From Mycobacteriaceae bacterium (lineage in GTDB: Bacteria; Actinomycetota; Actinomycetes; Mycobacteriales; Mycobacteriaceae): DNA of 64,000 nucleotides. Location of the stretch: assembly GCA_019749805.1 (NCBI GenBank), contig JAIEPH010000022.1, forward strand, positions 62,001 through 126,000. Direction: 5' to 3'. The translations under genes and the position numbers were made by a program. This document shows, piece after piece, positions 33,427-42,612 of this stretch. Under the pieces are notes generated by a model. It did not search any database and was not told where the DNA came from. It worked only from the letters and a program-made list of their open reading frames with translations. Position 1 is the first letter of the stretch. The number at the start of each line of letters is the position of its first letter.

Positions 33427-36258
33427 GTGCGGTCCTCGAATGTCAACAAACTGCTGGAGCAGAACATTCGGCTAAGCGAAAATGGCGATATGTCTGACGG
33501 CTTTGGCAACTCCGCGGGACCTTCTGAGGATGTAGTCGCGTCGTCGGACAAGGTTGAATCAGACATCCCGTCGCGCTTCCTCGAACTGGTCCGATCTGTG
33601 GGCATCGGTAGAGGAACCGAGGTTGCTCTAGATGTACTTTTCCTTCGATGGCTGTCGCTGACGCTTGAGAACGGCTCAAGGTTATGGGAGGAGGTGCTCC
33701 GGCGCGCGGCGGCGAAGGACGGCGGCATCGAGGCGATCAGCGAGCTAGTCGGAGACCTAATAGAGCCGGCCCTTCAATCGCCGGAATTTGGCTCCGGGGT
33801 CTATCCCGAATTCATGACAGCGGTTGTCTCCCTGGCGACGGAGATCGGTGATGGATCCGACCCAGTCGCTCTGGTGAGGGACTCCTTCGAAACGGTCCTC
33901 GGGGGAACACACCGGCTCGGCAAAGAGGTTGGCGTGCGGGAAACGCCGGGAACTATCGCGACCCTGTTGTCCCGCCTTGTAGTTGAAGATGGTGACGAGG
34001 TCCTAGATCCCGCTTGCGGTATCGGGAACGCCCTCATGGCTGCCGCGACCGACCATCCGTCAACGATCGTAGAGGGAATCGAAATAGATTCTGCCACTGC
34101 GCGTCAGGTATGGATGCGCCTCCGGTTAGCAGGATCGCCCGCGGATATTCGCCTTAACGATGCGTTCGAAGAGGCTAGCGATCTGTTAGGTAGGTTCGAC
34201 GCTGTCGTCCTGCACCCTCCGTGGGGAAGACAGTCGTATCGCCGCGATCTCCGGCCGCTACTGCAAAAGCTGCCGCGAGCTGACGAACTGCCGGTTCAAA
34301 GCAAGCAGGCCGACGACTTCCCTTGGATACTGCTTTCACTGCTCGCGCTCAACGAGGGCGGACGCGCGGCGGTGGTCCTACCACTCTCAACCGTGTTTCC
34401 GCGCCATAAGGTGTGGCACCACTACCTCCTAGACGAAGGTGCGTTGGAGGCGATCATCTCACTGCCTTCAGGAGGACTGTTTTCCGATACTTCCGTCGCG
34501 ACAGCCATCTGGCTGCTGCGGCGGCCCTCAACAATAAGGCGCTCAAGGCCCGTCCTCCTTATAGACGCGGAGTCGCTTGTCAAAGTCACTGATCGGAAGA
34601 CAAGAGTTCTCGAAAGCGCGGCGGTTGACGCGCTAACCGACCTCGTAAGTCGGTGGCGCGAAACCAGCGAGACGAATGCGCCCGCCTATGTCGCACGAAC
34701 CGTGCATCCGGCTGACATAGACATGAACCTCGGCTTACTCCCCAAGCAGTACCTGGCCAGCCCGCCAGTCGAGGAAGTGACGCACCCCCAACCGCCATCT
34801 CAGCTCATTACGCGAATTGATGTCGAAAACTTCAAGTCCTTCGGACAGAAGGCCGTTCTCGAATTGGCCCCACTGACGCTAATCTACGGCGCGAACTCGG
34901 CAGGCAAATCCTCGGTTATCCAGAGCGTCCTGCTGCTGAAACAATCGGTTGACCAGCCGACCCTTGTGACCCAAGGCGAGCTCATCGACATTGGAAGTTT
35001 CGGCGGTGTTGTTCATCGCCATGAAAGCAACCGAGTGCGTTTGGGACTGCAGTACGGCACCCTAGGGTCATGGATATCCCTTGGCGGAGTTCCGAACCCG
35101 TCTCATTTGCGGTCGATAGTCTTCGAGTTCGAGCGATCCCCGTCGGGGCTCGGTGTAATCACTCGTGAGTCGATCCAGTTCGGGAAGAACTCTATAGAGT
35201 TGACTACAACCCGGGCGAGCGAGAGCGATGCCTTCACGTTGCCTATAGATACCGTCGGTGAGATCTTTGACGAGATCGCCCGCGGCGCGCTCCTGTATCC
35301 ATTCGACTCGGGCAAGGACCGGGGTGGCACCGAAGATGATGCTGCTCGCCGGCTGCGTAATCGGGAGGGGAAGGCGCGCCGCAGCATTCGGCGTCTTCGC
35401 GAAGCGGGTGCGAACAGCTTGGTAGTGACTCGCCGCGGATTACTGCCTACCAGCGTGGTCGAGCTTCCAACCGTTGTGACTTCGATGATGACCGACGAGC
35501 GCGCGCTGAGCGATGTCATCTCGAACACAAGCGATCTCGGCAGATTACTGAACGGTGTGAGCGAAGAGGTGCGCAGCCTTTTGGGAGGCGTGGTCTATCT
35601 CGGGCCAATTCGATCGGCACCGCGTCGCTTCTATGACCGTACGGGCGCAGACGAGCTATCAGGAGGAGGTGGTCAGACTGCGATGTTCCTGTTCGACAAC
35701 ACCACCGTGGTCGCCGAAGTCAACGAATGGTTCATGAATCTTGAGGTGCCGTACACGCTCGACATCGTCCCAGTGGGCGGGATGGAGGTAACCAATCTCA
35801 TCGGCGAATTGGTCGCGCTCCAGCTGACTGACACACGCACGAGCGTTGACGTTACTCCGTCGGATGTTGGATTCGGTGTCAGCCAGATGTTGCCGATCGT
35901 TGTCGAACTCTTATCTCGACGCGAGTCCGTTGTCTGCATCGAGCAGCCCGAGACCCATCTGCATCCGCGGTTGCAGTCGCGCCTGGCCGACCTATTCGTC
36001 CACTCCACGAGAAAGGCTGGCAGGGGCAATCAGGTGATTGTGGAGACGCATAGTGAGCACATAATGCTGCGAATTCAACGGCGTATTCGCGAAGGAGCGA
36101 TCACACCCGACGATGTCTCCGTCCTGTACGTCGATCAAGACGCGTCCGGCCACACGGAAGTGAAGAAACTACGCCTCGATGATGATGGAGATTTCGTGGA
36201 CGAGTGGCCTCATGGCTTCTTCGACGAGAGATTCGACGAGCTGTTCGGACCTGAATGA
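33427..36258 (+). CDS. N6-methyltransferase-like domain fused to DUF3696/OLD-type AAA ATPase
   Basis: A 943-residue fusion (ATG 33490 is an alternative start, giving 922). Residues 165-445 resemble an HsdM-type N6-adenine methyltransferase: RETPGTIATLLSRLV, motif I VLDPACGIGNALMAA (194) and motif IV VVLHPPWG (263), where the catalytic [N/D/S]PP[Y/F] Asn is His, so activity is doubtful. From 460 it is an SMC-like ATPase: IDVENFKSFGQKAVLELAPL, Walker A GANSAGKSS (488), Walker B CIEQPETHLHPRLQS (837), switch VETHSEH (872) and the DUF3696 ending DEWPHGFFDERFDELF. There is no TOPRIM domain. The stop overlaps the next gene by ATGA. Confidence 0.82.
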   Translation: MRSSNVNKLLEQNIRLSENGDMSDGFGNSAGPSEDVVASSDKVESDIPSRFLELVRSVGIGRGTEVALDVLFLRWLSLTLENGSRLWEEVLRRAAAKDGGIEAISELVGDLIEPALQSPEFGSGVYPEFMTAVVSLATEIGDGSDPVALVRDSFETVLGGTHRLGKEVGVRETPGTIATLLSRLVVEDGDEVLDPACGIGNALMAAATDHPSTIVEGIEIDSATARQVWMRLRLAGSPADIRLNDAFEEASDLLGRFDAVVLHPPWGRQSYRRDLRPLLQKLPRADELPVQSKQADDFPWILLSLLALNEGGRAAVVLPLSTVFPRHKVWHHYLLDEGALEAIISLPSGGLFSDTSVATAIWLLRRPSTIRRSRPVLLIDAESLVKVTDRKTRVLESAAVDALTDLVSRWRETSETNAPAYVARTVHPADIDMNLGLLPKQYLASPPVEEVTHPQPPSQLITRIDVENFKSFGQKAVLELAPLTLIYGANSAGKSSVIQSVLLLKQSVDQPTLVTQGELIDIGSFGGVVHRHESNRVRLGLQYGTLGSWISLGGVPNPSHLRSIVFEFERSPSGLGVITRESIQFGKNSIELTTTRASESDAFTLPIDTVGEIFDEIARGALLYPFDSGKDRGGTEDDAARRLRNREGKARRSIRRLREAGANSLVVTRRGLLPTSVVELPTVVTSMMTDERALSDVISNTSDLGRLLNGVSEEVRSLLGGVVYLGPIRSAPRRFYDRTGADELSGGGGQTAMFLFDNTTVVAEVNEWFMNLEVPYTLDIVPVGGMEVTNLIGELVALQLTDTRTSVDVTPSDVGFGVSQMLPIVVELLSRRESVVCIEQPETHLHPRLQSRLADLFVHSTRKAGRGNQVIVETHSEHIMLRIQRRIREGAITPDDVSVLYVDQDASGHTEVKKLRLDDDGDFVDEWPHGFFDERFDELFGPE

Positions 36259-37301
36259 TGCTCGCACGAGTAGCTGTATCACCTGACGCGTTGGCTGAGC
36301 GCCTTGGCCCTGTTGGTCCCGCTAAAGCTCAGTACGCAGGGATCTTGTCGATCTTCCTCGCGCATGGGTGCTTGCTATTTTCCAGTGAGGAGGACGCCAC
36401 GCGCTTCGTAGGAGCGCTACGGAGGGGCACTGGGCTGCCGCCTGGAGTCGCTCAGCGATGGCTTGAAGCGATCCTGTTCCTCAGAGACATGAAGCGCGTG
36501 CAAGTGGTGGGATCGCTTAATCAAGAATCCATTTCGTCAATCGATTCCGTCGCTAGCCTACGAAGGATTTGGAATAATCACGTCGAGCTAGCTGTCCTCG
36601 GCCAACGTGCCGCCGAACTTATTGGTGTGCCCGAGGACGAAGGTGTCACTACAGACCTCGGATCGAACATCGAAATCGCCAGGATGTTTGGGGTGCCGTT
36701 AGCAAAGACCTTCACTTCGCTGCAGGAACTCGCCGACACCGCTGTAGTCCCTCAGGGAGGATCCCGTGATGCTTTCTGGACAACCGTTCTTAGTCCGATC
36801 GCGGCGATGTCGACCGCGGTGACAGTTCTCGACTCGTACCTGTTCGGTGAGCTTTGGTGGCGAGGAGTGTCGAGCCGGGTGGCACATCCCGAGCACCTCA
36901 TATGGCTACTGGAGAAACTCGATGAAACTATGCGGCCCAGATCGGAGGTCGAACTGATCGCTTCCATCGACCCATCGCGGAGGAACGCCCACACGCTAGA
37001 AGCGACGGCTGAGCTTATCCGAGACTTCTGGCGTCGGCGACCTCCCGGTCGCATTGCGCGCGTGCGGCTGGTGGGATCGTCGAACAGCCGAGACTTCCCG
37101 CATGACCGTCATATTCGATTCAATACCGGGATCGCGATCACGTTCGATGCTGGTCTTGACCGATTGAGAAGGCAGACGGTCGAGGATCCTAACGGAATGG
37201 CGTGGGGACATAAGTGGCACCGTCAGGCGATCGAGACTTTGAAGGAGAGGGAACAGCGAGCTCGCAAGCTGCCGGGCGTGACGATACGCGATGTGTTCTG
37301 A
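36255..37301 (+). CDS. Partner of the methyltransferase-ATPase, possible PLD-like (MIT_C) fold
   Basis: A 348-residue protein whose ATG overlaps the ATPase stop, so the two form one operon. The C-terminal 150 residues (SEVELIASIDPSRRNAHTLE, RIARVRLVGSSNSRDFPHDR, then HIRFNTGIAITFDAGLDRL) resemble PLD-like MIT_C domains, in which an HDR-x-I/F motif precedes a GLD segment. The N-terminal 230 residues are helical with no recognised motif. In two-gene defence systems with OLD-like ATPases, the partner is usually the effector. That role is inferred here only from position and the weak fold resemblance. Confidence 0.65.
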   Translation: MMLARVAVSPDALAERLGPVGPAKAQYAGILSIFLAHGCLLFSSEEDATRFVGALRRGTGLPPGVAQRWLEAILFLRDMKRVQVVGSLNQESISSIDSVASLRRIWNNHVELAVLGQRAAELIGVPEDEGVTTDLGSNIEIARMFGVPLAKTFTSLQELADTAVVPQGGSRDAFWTTVLSPIAAMSTAVTVLDSYLFGELWWRGVSSRVAHPEHLIWLLEKLDETMRPRSEVELIASIDPSRRNAHTLEATAELIRDFWRRRPPGRIARVRLVGSSNSRDFPHDRHIRFNTGIAITFDAGLDRLRRQTVEDPNGMAWGHKWHRQAIETLKEREQRARKLPGVTIRDVF

Positions 37302-37323
37302 ACGCGATCGTCGGTAGCTTCGA

Positions 37324-38211
37324 CTATCTCGCTGTTTCGATCCACTGAGAGATCGCAGCAGCTACAGCGGACTCGATACTCAATCCTCTATCAGCCGAAG
37401 CTTGTTCGAAATGCTCGAATAGTGGTGCCGGCAATGCCGTTCGTACCTCCTGTAGCTGGTTTCGCGCTGTTACCCGCCGATCTTTCGAGCCTACGGACGC
37501 AGGCAGTTGCTTTCCCGCCTCCCACAGCGCTTTATCGACCTCCCAAGCGGTGTAATTCTGGCGCGGGCTGTCGTTCCGCGCGTTGATGTTCGGGACGATG
37601 TCGCGTACCAACTGCTTGGCTTTCACCGGGTTCATCTCGGGCACACCGTGGTGCTCGAACCAGCGCAGCACCATCCGATCTGGCTTGATCGAATCATTGT
37701 CGCCGACGAGCATCCACAAATAACCGCGGCGAACCTCGTCCTGACCTTCGCCAGGAATATTGCTAAGTACGGCGTTGACGGCATCAAGTTGCTCGGTATC
37801 CTCGAGGAGTCGCAGCGCTTCGTCGAGCGTATCCGCCGACGTCCGAATCGCCTTTGCATACAGGAGCGCTGCGTCAGCTTTGAGGATTCCGCTCCGCGTC
37901 GATGTGCGATGCCGACTCGTCGACGCCACAAGTTGTTCAACGGTGTGGTAGCGCTCGATGAAGGCGCTCAGCGGTGCGCGATCGTCGATCGGCTCCGTAA
38001 TGGGTACGACGGGATGGCGAATGCCGAGGTCCGCTGCAACAGCGTAAACTGCGGGCAATACGTGCTTCTCGTAGCCAAGATTGATGCTCCACACAGCGTC
38101 TACCACAGACAGTGACAGGCTTGCCCACCGAGTCAACCTGGGTTTGGGGTCAAGTGCCAGGACTGCGTCAGCCAACTGGTCGATAGACGGAGGGCCTGAG
38201 TTCACAACCAT
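37324..38211 (-). CDS. HhH-GPD-like (endonuclease III-fold) hypothetical protein
   Basis: A 295-residue protein. ATG 38211 lies 1 base after the stop of the DUF262 gene, which decides the start over 38262. The order TRWASLSLSVVDAVWSINLGY, HRTSTRSGILKADAALLYA, NIPGEGQDEVRRGYLWMLVG, IKPDRMVLRWFEHHGV matches an actinobacterial family of uncharacterised proteins that resemble HhH-GPD base-excision glycosylases. The lysine-KA step and 'PG-G' hairpin are what remain of that fold. A catalytic residue cannot be confirmed. It is the last gene of the large operon. Confidence 0.6.
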   Translation of the reverse strand: MVVNSGPPSIDQLADAVLALDPKPRLTRWASLSLSVVDAVWSINLGYEKHVLPAVYAVAADLGIRHPVVPITEPIDDRAPLSAFIERYHTVEQLVASTSRHRTSTRSGILKADAALLYAKAIRTSADTLDEALRLLEDTEQLDAVNAVLSNIPGEGQDEVRRGYLWMLVGDNDSIKPDRMVLRWFEHHGVPEMNPVKAKQLVRDIVPNINARNDSPRQNYTAWEVDKALWEAGKQLPASVGSKDRRVTARNQLQEVRTALPAPLFEHFEQASADRGLSIESAVAAAISQWIETAR

Positions 38212-38212
38212 G

Positions 38213-40483
38213 TCACTGATTACCGGCGGTGAAGCCGAACTGCTCAAGGCGGCGTCGCGCAATTGCTATTTGGTCGTCGGTGAACAGACTTGCGAATCGC
38301 GGCTGCGCCGCAATCGCTTCCACCGTGAGATCAAGCCGTCCACGTTCCCAGAGAGCGGCGAAGCCGTCGGAAACAGTTGGTGCTGCAAGGAGCCTGTTCG
38401 CTGTCTCACGAGGGCCGTGCTGAGACAACATGCTTAAGAAGTACGACGCGTTGTAATTGGCCTCTGAGCGGCCACGCTCGTAAATCGCCTTCATGACATC
38501 AGCGAATTCGGCTTCGAGCGCCGACGCGTCGAGATCCTCATCACGAACGGGCGATGCCTCGGGTTCGCCGGCAGCGATGGCACTTTCATTGTCGATGTAC
38601 CCCAGTAGTGCGTCTACCGAAGTGAAGACCCGATAGCCCAGCTCCTCAAGACGGGGTAGGTCCGCATTATCGGGATCAAGTTCCAACACGACGGGTGACC
38701 CGAGGCCTTCTTGGAGGCCATCGGGCCAGAATGCCTCGGCAACAGCAAGTTCGGCACCGCTCACCGGATCTGAAATCCCGGTGTCGATCTCGGGCGTAGC
38801 GAATCCTCGACTCGTCAGCTCGGCGATTAGGGCACGGACTTGCTCACCGCGTGGGTCGTCAATGACCTCGTCCGCGACTTGTAGACGCTCCAGTACAGCA
38901 TCGTCGTGCGGTGCCTCGGAATTACGGAGGCTCTCCAGAAAGGACTGCGCCGACATGGCCAGCAGCTCACGTCGTGCGGCTAGAAAGTCCAAGTAGCGCT
39001 CAACTCTCCACAGGTCCGGATCGGTGGGGATCCACTGAGATTCCAGGACACCCGGATGCTTGGCCTGCACCTCCGGCAGGTACGCCGCCGGATCGCGCAT
39101 GCCGATCTTGATGTTGGTGTCCTGGGTCAGGAAACAGAAGTTCGCGATGGCGTTGATCTCGTTGCGGTCAAAACCGTGCTTCCGTAGCAACGCCTTCGGG
39201 AAGATGTGGTGCACCTGCAACGAAGTCAGCTTGCCGAGCAGCTCGGCGCGTAGCTCGAGTCCGCTGCCGAAGTCACGGGCGCCGTCTACTCGCGTTAGCA
39301 GGTAAAGCAGTGGATAGAAGCGTGATCCGCGGGTCGCGCCGGCGAAGTCGTCAGGGCTCACCGCCAACCGTCCACCTCGAACACGTTCGAGCGTGGTGAT
39401 CAACGAGTCCACGCCACCGCGTTCGACGGCGTCGTAATCTTGCTGGAGAAAGGTCTCGGTGGAACCGCTGAAACGCCCCCAGAGTGCCGAGTGCACGTAC
39501 CAGTACAGGACCTTATCGCGATGCGCGCTGTCGGAGAATCCGCCGCCGTTGAGGTGAAGCAGCCGCGTGATGACGGGCGTCGCGTAGCGGCCCATCAGCA
39601 CTCGATCATGATCGAGCCCCAGCCGACCGGAAGCAGCGTCAAGGAAGGTCCCGATATGGCTCACGGACTTTACGAGAGCTGCCTCGAACTCGGAAGCCGA
39701 CACGTCGCTCAACGACGAGAACAGAGCTCTGCTGGTCGCGACCGCCGTCGCATTGCGCAGCAGCCAGTCAAGCGAGAATCGGAAACCCGCCTTCCGCCAC
39801 CGGTCAAGGTTGTCCCGCAACTCTTTTCGTGCATCCGGCCATTCGGCGCACAATTTGGCGAGCGCGAGGTCGCCTTTGGACAACTTCGTCCCACCCGAAT
39901 TGACCTTGTTAAATATGTCGACAACCTCATCGACGGTCTTGCTTGCGCCGGTGATCTTGTCATAGTAGAAGTCGCGGTTGTCGATCTCCTTAATCCGGTT
40001 CAGGCGCTCTAGGTAGGTGTTGAGGACGTCGCGTTCGATATTGGGGAACGCGCTAAGATACTCGAACGGCCCTTTCCGAAATAGCTCCGTCACGTTCACC
40101 CATGTGGGGTCACCCGCCATCTTGGTGGGCGCGTAGAACTCAAAGGATTCTGTCGCGACGTTGAAGTGCAGCGCGGTGAAGGAGCTTGCGTCGCCCTCGA
40201 AGAACGGAGGTGGCGTCCCCCGTATGACGCCGTACATGGAAGTGACCCGCTGTTGTCCGTCGAGCAGCAGCTGACGAGTTCCACTTCGCGCCGCGGCTCC
40301 ACGTACGTTGATGTTCTCCGATGAGGTCTCCCACATCAATAGGCCGCCGACAGGGTAGCCGCGATACAGCGAGCGCATCAGGCCGCGAACCTGATCTCGG
40401 TTCCAGACATAGCCGCGCTGGAACTCCGGGAGAAGTACTGCACCGGAATCGATTTCGTCGAGGAGAGTGGACAGCCGGGTCAT
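38213..40483 (-). CDS. GmrSD-like DUF262/DUF1524 (ParB-like + HNH) protein
   Basis: A 756-residue protein. The N-terminal DUF262 has LLPEFQRGYVWNRDQVRGLM and QLLLDGQQRVTSMYGV, the ParB/Srx-like nucleotide-binding motif DGQQR at 75. About residue 430 comes a DUF1524 HNH nuclease: LQVHHIFPKALLRKHGFDRN with IANFCFLTQDTNIKIG. GmrSD enzymes are type IV restriction systems that hydrolyse NTP and cut modified phage DNA. A further 300-residue C-terminal region follows. ATG 40483, with AGGAAG upstream, begins 8 bases after the UvrD-like gene's stop. Confidence 0.85.
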   Translation of the reverse strand: MTRLSTLLDEIDSGAVLLPEFQRGYVWNRDQVRGLMRSLYRGYPVGGLLMWETSSENINVRGAAARSGTRQLLLDGQQRVTSMYGVIRGTPPPFFEGDASSFTALHFNVATESFEFYAPTKMAGDPTWVNVTELFRKGPFEYLSAFPNIERDVLNTYLERLNRIKEIDNRDFYYDKITGASKTVDEVVDIFNKVNSGGTKLSKGDLALAKLCAEWPDARKELRDNLDRWRKAGFRFSLDWLLRNATAVATSRALFSSLSDVSASEFEAALVKSVSHIGTFLDAASGRLGLDHDRVLMGRYATPVITRLLHLNGGGFSDSAHRDKVLYWYVHSALWGRFSGSTETFLQQDYDAVERGGVDSLITTLERVRGGRLAVSPDDFAGATRGSRFYPLLYLLTRVDGARDFGSGLELRAELLGKLTSLQVHHIFPKALLRKHGFDRNEINAIANFCFLTQDTNIKIGMRDPAAYLPEVQAKHPGVLESQWIPTDPDLWRVERYLDFLAARRELLAMSAQSFLESLRNSEAPHDDAVLERLQVADEVIDDPRGEQVRALIAELTSRGFATPEIDTGISDPVSGAELAVAEAFWPDGLQEGLGSPVVLELDPDNADLPRLEELGYRVFTSVDALLGYIDNESAIAAGEPEASPVRDEDLDASALEAEFADVMKAIYERGRSEANYNASYFLSMLSQHGPRETANRLLAAPTVSDGFAALWERGRLDLTVEAIAAQPRFASLFTDDQIAIARRRLEQFGFTAGNQ

Positions 40484-40491
40484 GGGACTTC

Positions 40492-42594
40492 CTACTTGGT
40501 GGACTCGATAGCGGTAAGGAAAGGGCTCGGTTCGCCGTGCCACGTGACGAGCAGCTCCTCGCGGGCACGTGTGCAAGCAACAAATAGAACACACTTCTCC
40601 CGCTCGATGTCCTGATCGTGGGTCTGTTTATCCTCGCCCTCGGGCGTCACACTCTTGGCGGCGGGCACCATGGTGGCGCCGACGCCAGCCACGCTGACGC
40701 ATCGGAACTCGAGGCCCTTCATGCGATGCATGGTGCCGATCTTGACGGTGCCGTCGACGTCGGCAGATGGTTTCGCCAAGTCGGTGGCCGGGATGCGTTC
40801 GGCTTTCAGGGCGTCGGCGATCTTGCTTCCGAACCAACTCGCGCGGGTTGCGATGCCGATCTCCGCCGGGGCAACGCCACGGTCTAGCCAGGACTTGACG
40901 GCATGTGTGACATGACGCGCTTCCTCATCGTCGTTGCGATAACCCTTCACCGTCGGAGGAGCGCCGTGCACGTAGGATTTACACCCCGCAAGGTCGTCCA
41001 GGCCGCCCTCCATGTCATCGATCGGCTCTCCGCGGAGGAGCCCCAAGCTCCACCCGAGGATCTCGGCGGTTGTGCGGTAGTTGACGTTGAGGCGAGTCGA
41101 CCGCCCGGCGACGTTGATTCCTACGTCGCGGAGGCTCACCCGGTTGTTATAGATGCGTTGATGGGTGTCACCGGCGATGAAAATATCGTCGGGCTGTTCT
41201 GGGACTGCGGCTCGCAGCAGGCGCCATTGATCAGGGCTGAGGTCCTGCGCTTCGTCAATGACAATATGGCTGTACGGCTTTTCGGCGCTGCTCTCCAATA
41301 ACGACGTAGCCTCACGTCGGACGGTCTCATGGGTCCACGACCCGAGTTGGGAGAGGGTTTGTTCGAAGTCCCAAATCGCCTGCCAAACTTGAGCTCGCTG
41401 GCCCGAGCTCAGTCCTCGGCCTCGGCCGGTGCGTTTCGCAGCGAGATACTCCTCGGCTATCGTGATGCGTCTTGCTAGAACGACGCTCCGCCACTCTTCG
41501 GCCAAGAACGTATACGTGAAGGGCAATTCGAGACGCTTGATGAGATCAGACCAAATGGACCTCTCGTCTCTCTCGTGGAGCATCTTCGGTGCGCCATGAG
41601 CCTTGCGGAAGACCCTGTGCGCCAGCTTATCGATGTGAATCACTTCGATTCGCGCATCGACGTCGTCTTCGTCGACCAGCATGTCCAAACCGTCGCGCAG
41701 CGAATCCGACAGGGTTGAAAGGAACGTCGTGACGAGCACTCGGCCGTCATTCCGTTGCGCGAGGATGTGAGCCCGGTGTAGGGCGACGACGGTCTTGCCT
41801 GTGCCGGGACCTCCGGTCACCCGCGCGGGACCTTTGTAGGTGTCTTCAACTGCTTCACGCTGTGTGGGATGGAGATATACCCGCCAGGTAGCGAATGGGT
41901 AGGCGAAGACGTCCATTAACTCGTCAGGGCCGCTGACGAGGACAACGCGGTCGCGGCTGCGTTGGATGGCCGCATCGATGTCCTCGGTGTCCACGGGCTC
42001 GCTCAGAATCTTTGCGCCAAGGTCAGACCAGACCTCCTCTGGGGTGAAACCAGCTGCCAACCCAAACAACACATCCCATTGCGTCTCGGGCAGAAAGGAT
42101 CTCGCGGCGTCGAGCTGTGCGGCGTCGGTCACGGTTCGCGCAAAGGCAAGCACCTTCTCGTCGATGCCGAGCTTCTTCAGATCGCCGTCTTTGACATGCG
42201 CGAAGATAAGTGTGCCGCCGGTCTTGGCGGCTTCGGCCTGTTCAGGGATCTGGCGGTCGAGTTCGGCCTCGTCGCGAATCTCGATGCCACCGGTCGCCGA
42301 GTTGACCGAGATGCTGCTGCGCTCAGCCCAGGCGTAGGCGTCGTCATGGTGTAGGACTTTCAGCAAGGTGTAGACGTCGCCGGTCTCGGGCGCGAGCACG
42401 ATGCCCCGCCACGCCTGGTCGATCCTGATCGACCGAAACCGCGGGTTGCGCGCGTTGGCGATCTTTTCGAGATGAAGACCCGTATGTGTGGCGGCATCGA
42501 ACTCTTCGAAGACCTCGCTCACGCGTTTAATGACGGGCTTCTCCATCTTGGCAAGGTCGGCGATGAAGCCTTTGTCGATGGCAAGTGTTGGCAT
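40492..42594 (-). CDS. UvrD-like SF1 helicase with ParE/RelE-like N-terminal domain
   Basis: A 700-residue protein. The first 90 residues (IADLAKMEKPVIKRVSEVFE...LHLEKIANARNPRFRSIRID) resemble the RelE/ParE toxin fold. Superfamily 1 helicase motifs follow: LHPTQREAVEDTYKGPARVTGGPGTGKT (Walker A at 261), HIVIDEAQDLSPDQWRLL (Walker B), a NYRTTAEIL motif and MHRMKGLEFRCVSV near the C-terminus. It should unwind DNA 3' to 5'. It sits 18 bp after the methyltransferase gene. A fused toxin-like head recurs in uncharacterised UvrD-like proteins of defence loci. Confidence 0.8.
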   Translation of the reverse strand: MPTLAIDKGFIADLAKMEKPVIKRVSEVFEEFDAATHTGLHLEKIANARNPRFRSIRIDQAWRGIVLAPETGDVYTLLKVLHHDDAYAWAERSSISVNSATGGIEIRDEAELDRQIPEQAEAAKTGGTLIFAHVKDGDLKKLGIDEKVLAFARTVTDAAQLDAARSFLPETQWDVLFGLAAGFTPEEVWSDLGAKILSEPVDTEDIDAAIQRSRDRVVLVSGPDELMDVFAYPFATWRVYLHPTQREAVEDTYKGPARVTGGPGTGKTVVALHRAHILAQRNDGRVLVTTFLSTLSDSLRDGLDMLVDEDDVDARIEVIHIDKLAHRVFRKAHGAPKMLHERDERSIWSDLIKRLELPFTYTFLAEEWRSVVLARRITIAEEYLAAKRTGRGRGLSSGQRAQVWQAIWDFEQTLSQLGSWTHETVRREATSLLESSAEKPYSHIVIDEAQDLSPDQWRLLRAAVPEQPDDIFIAGDTHQRIYNNRVSLRDVGINVAGRSTRLNVNYRTTAEILGWSLGLLRGEPIDDMEGGLDDLAGCKSYVHGAPPTVKGYRNDDEEARHVTHAVKSWLDRGVAPAEIGIATRASWFGSKIADALKAERIPATDLAKPSADVDGTVKIGTMHRMKGLEFRCVSVAGVGATMVPAAKSVTPEGEDKQTHDQDIEREKCVLFVACTRAREELLVTWHGEPSPFLTAIESTK

Positions 42595-42612
42595 GTCTGT
42601 TTCCTTGCTTGA

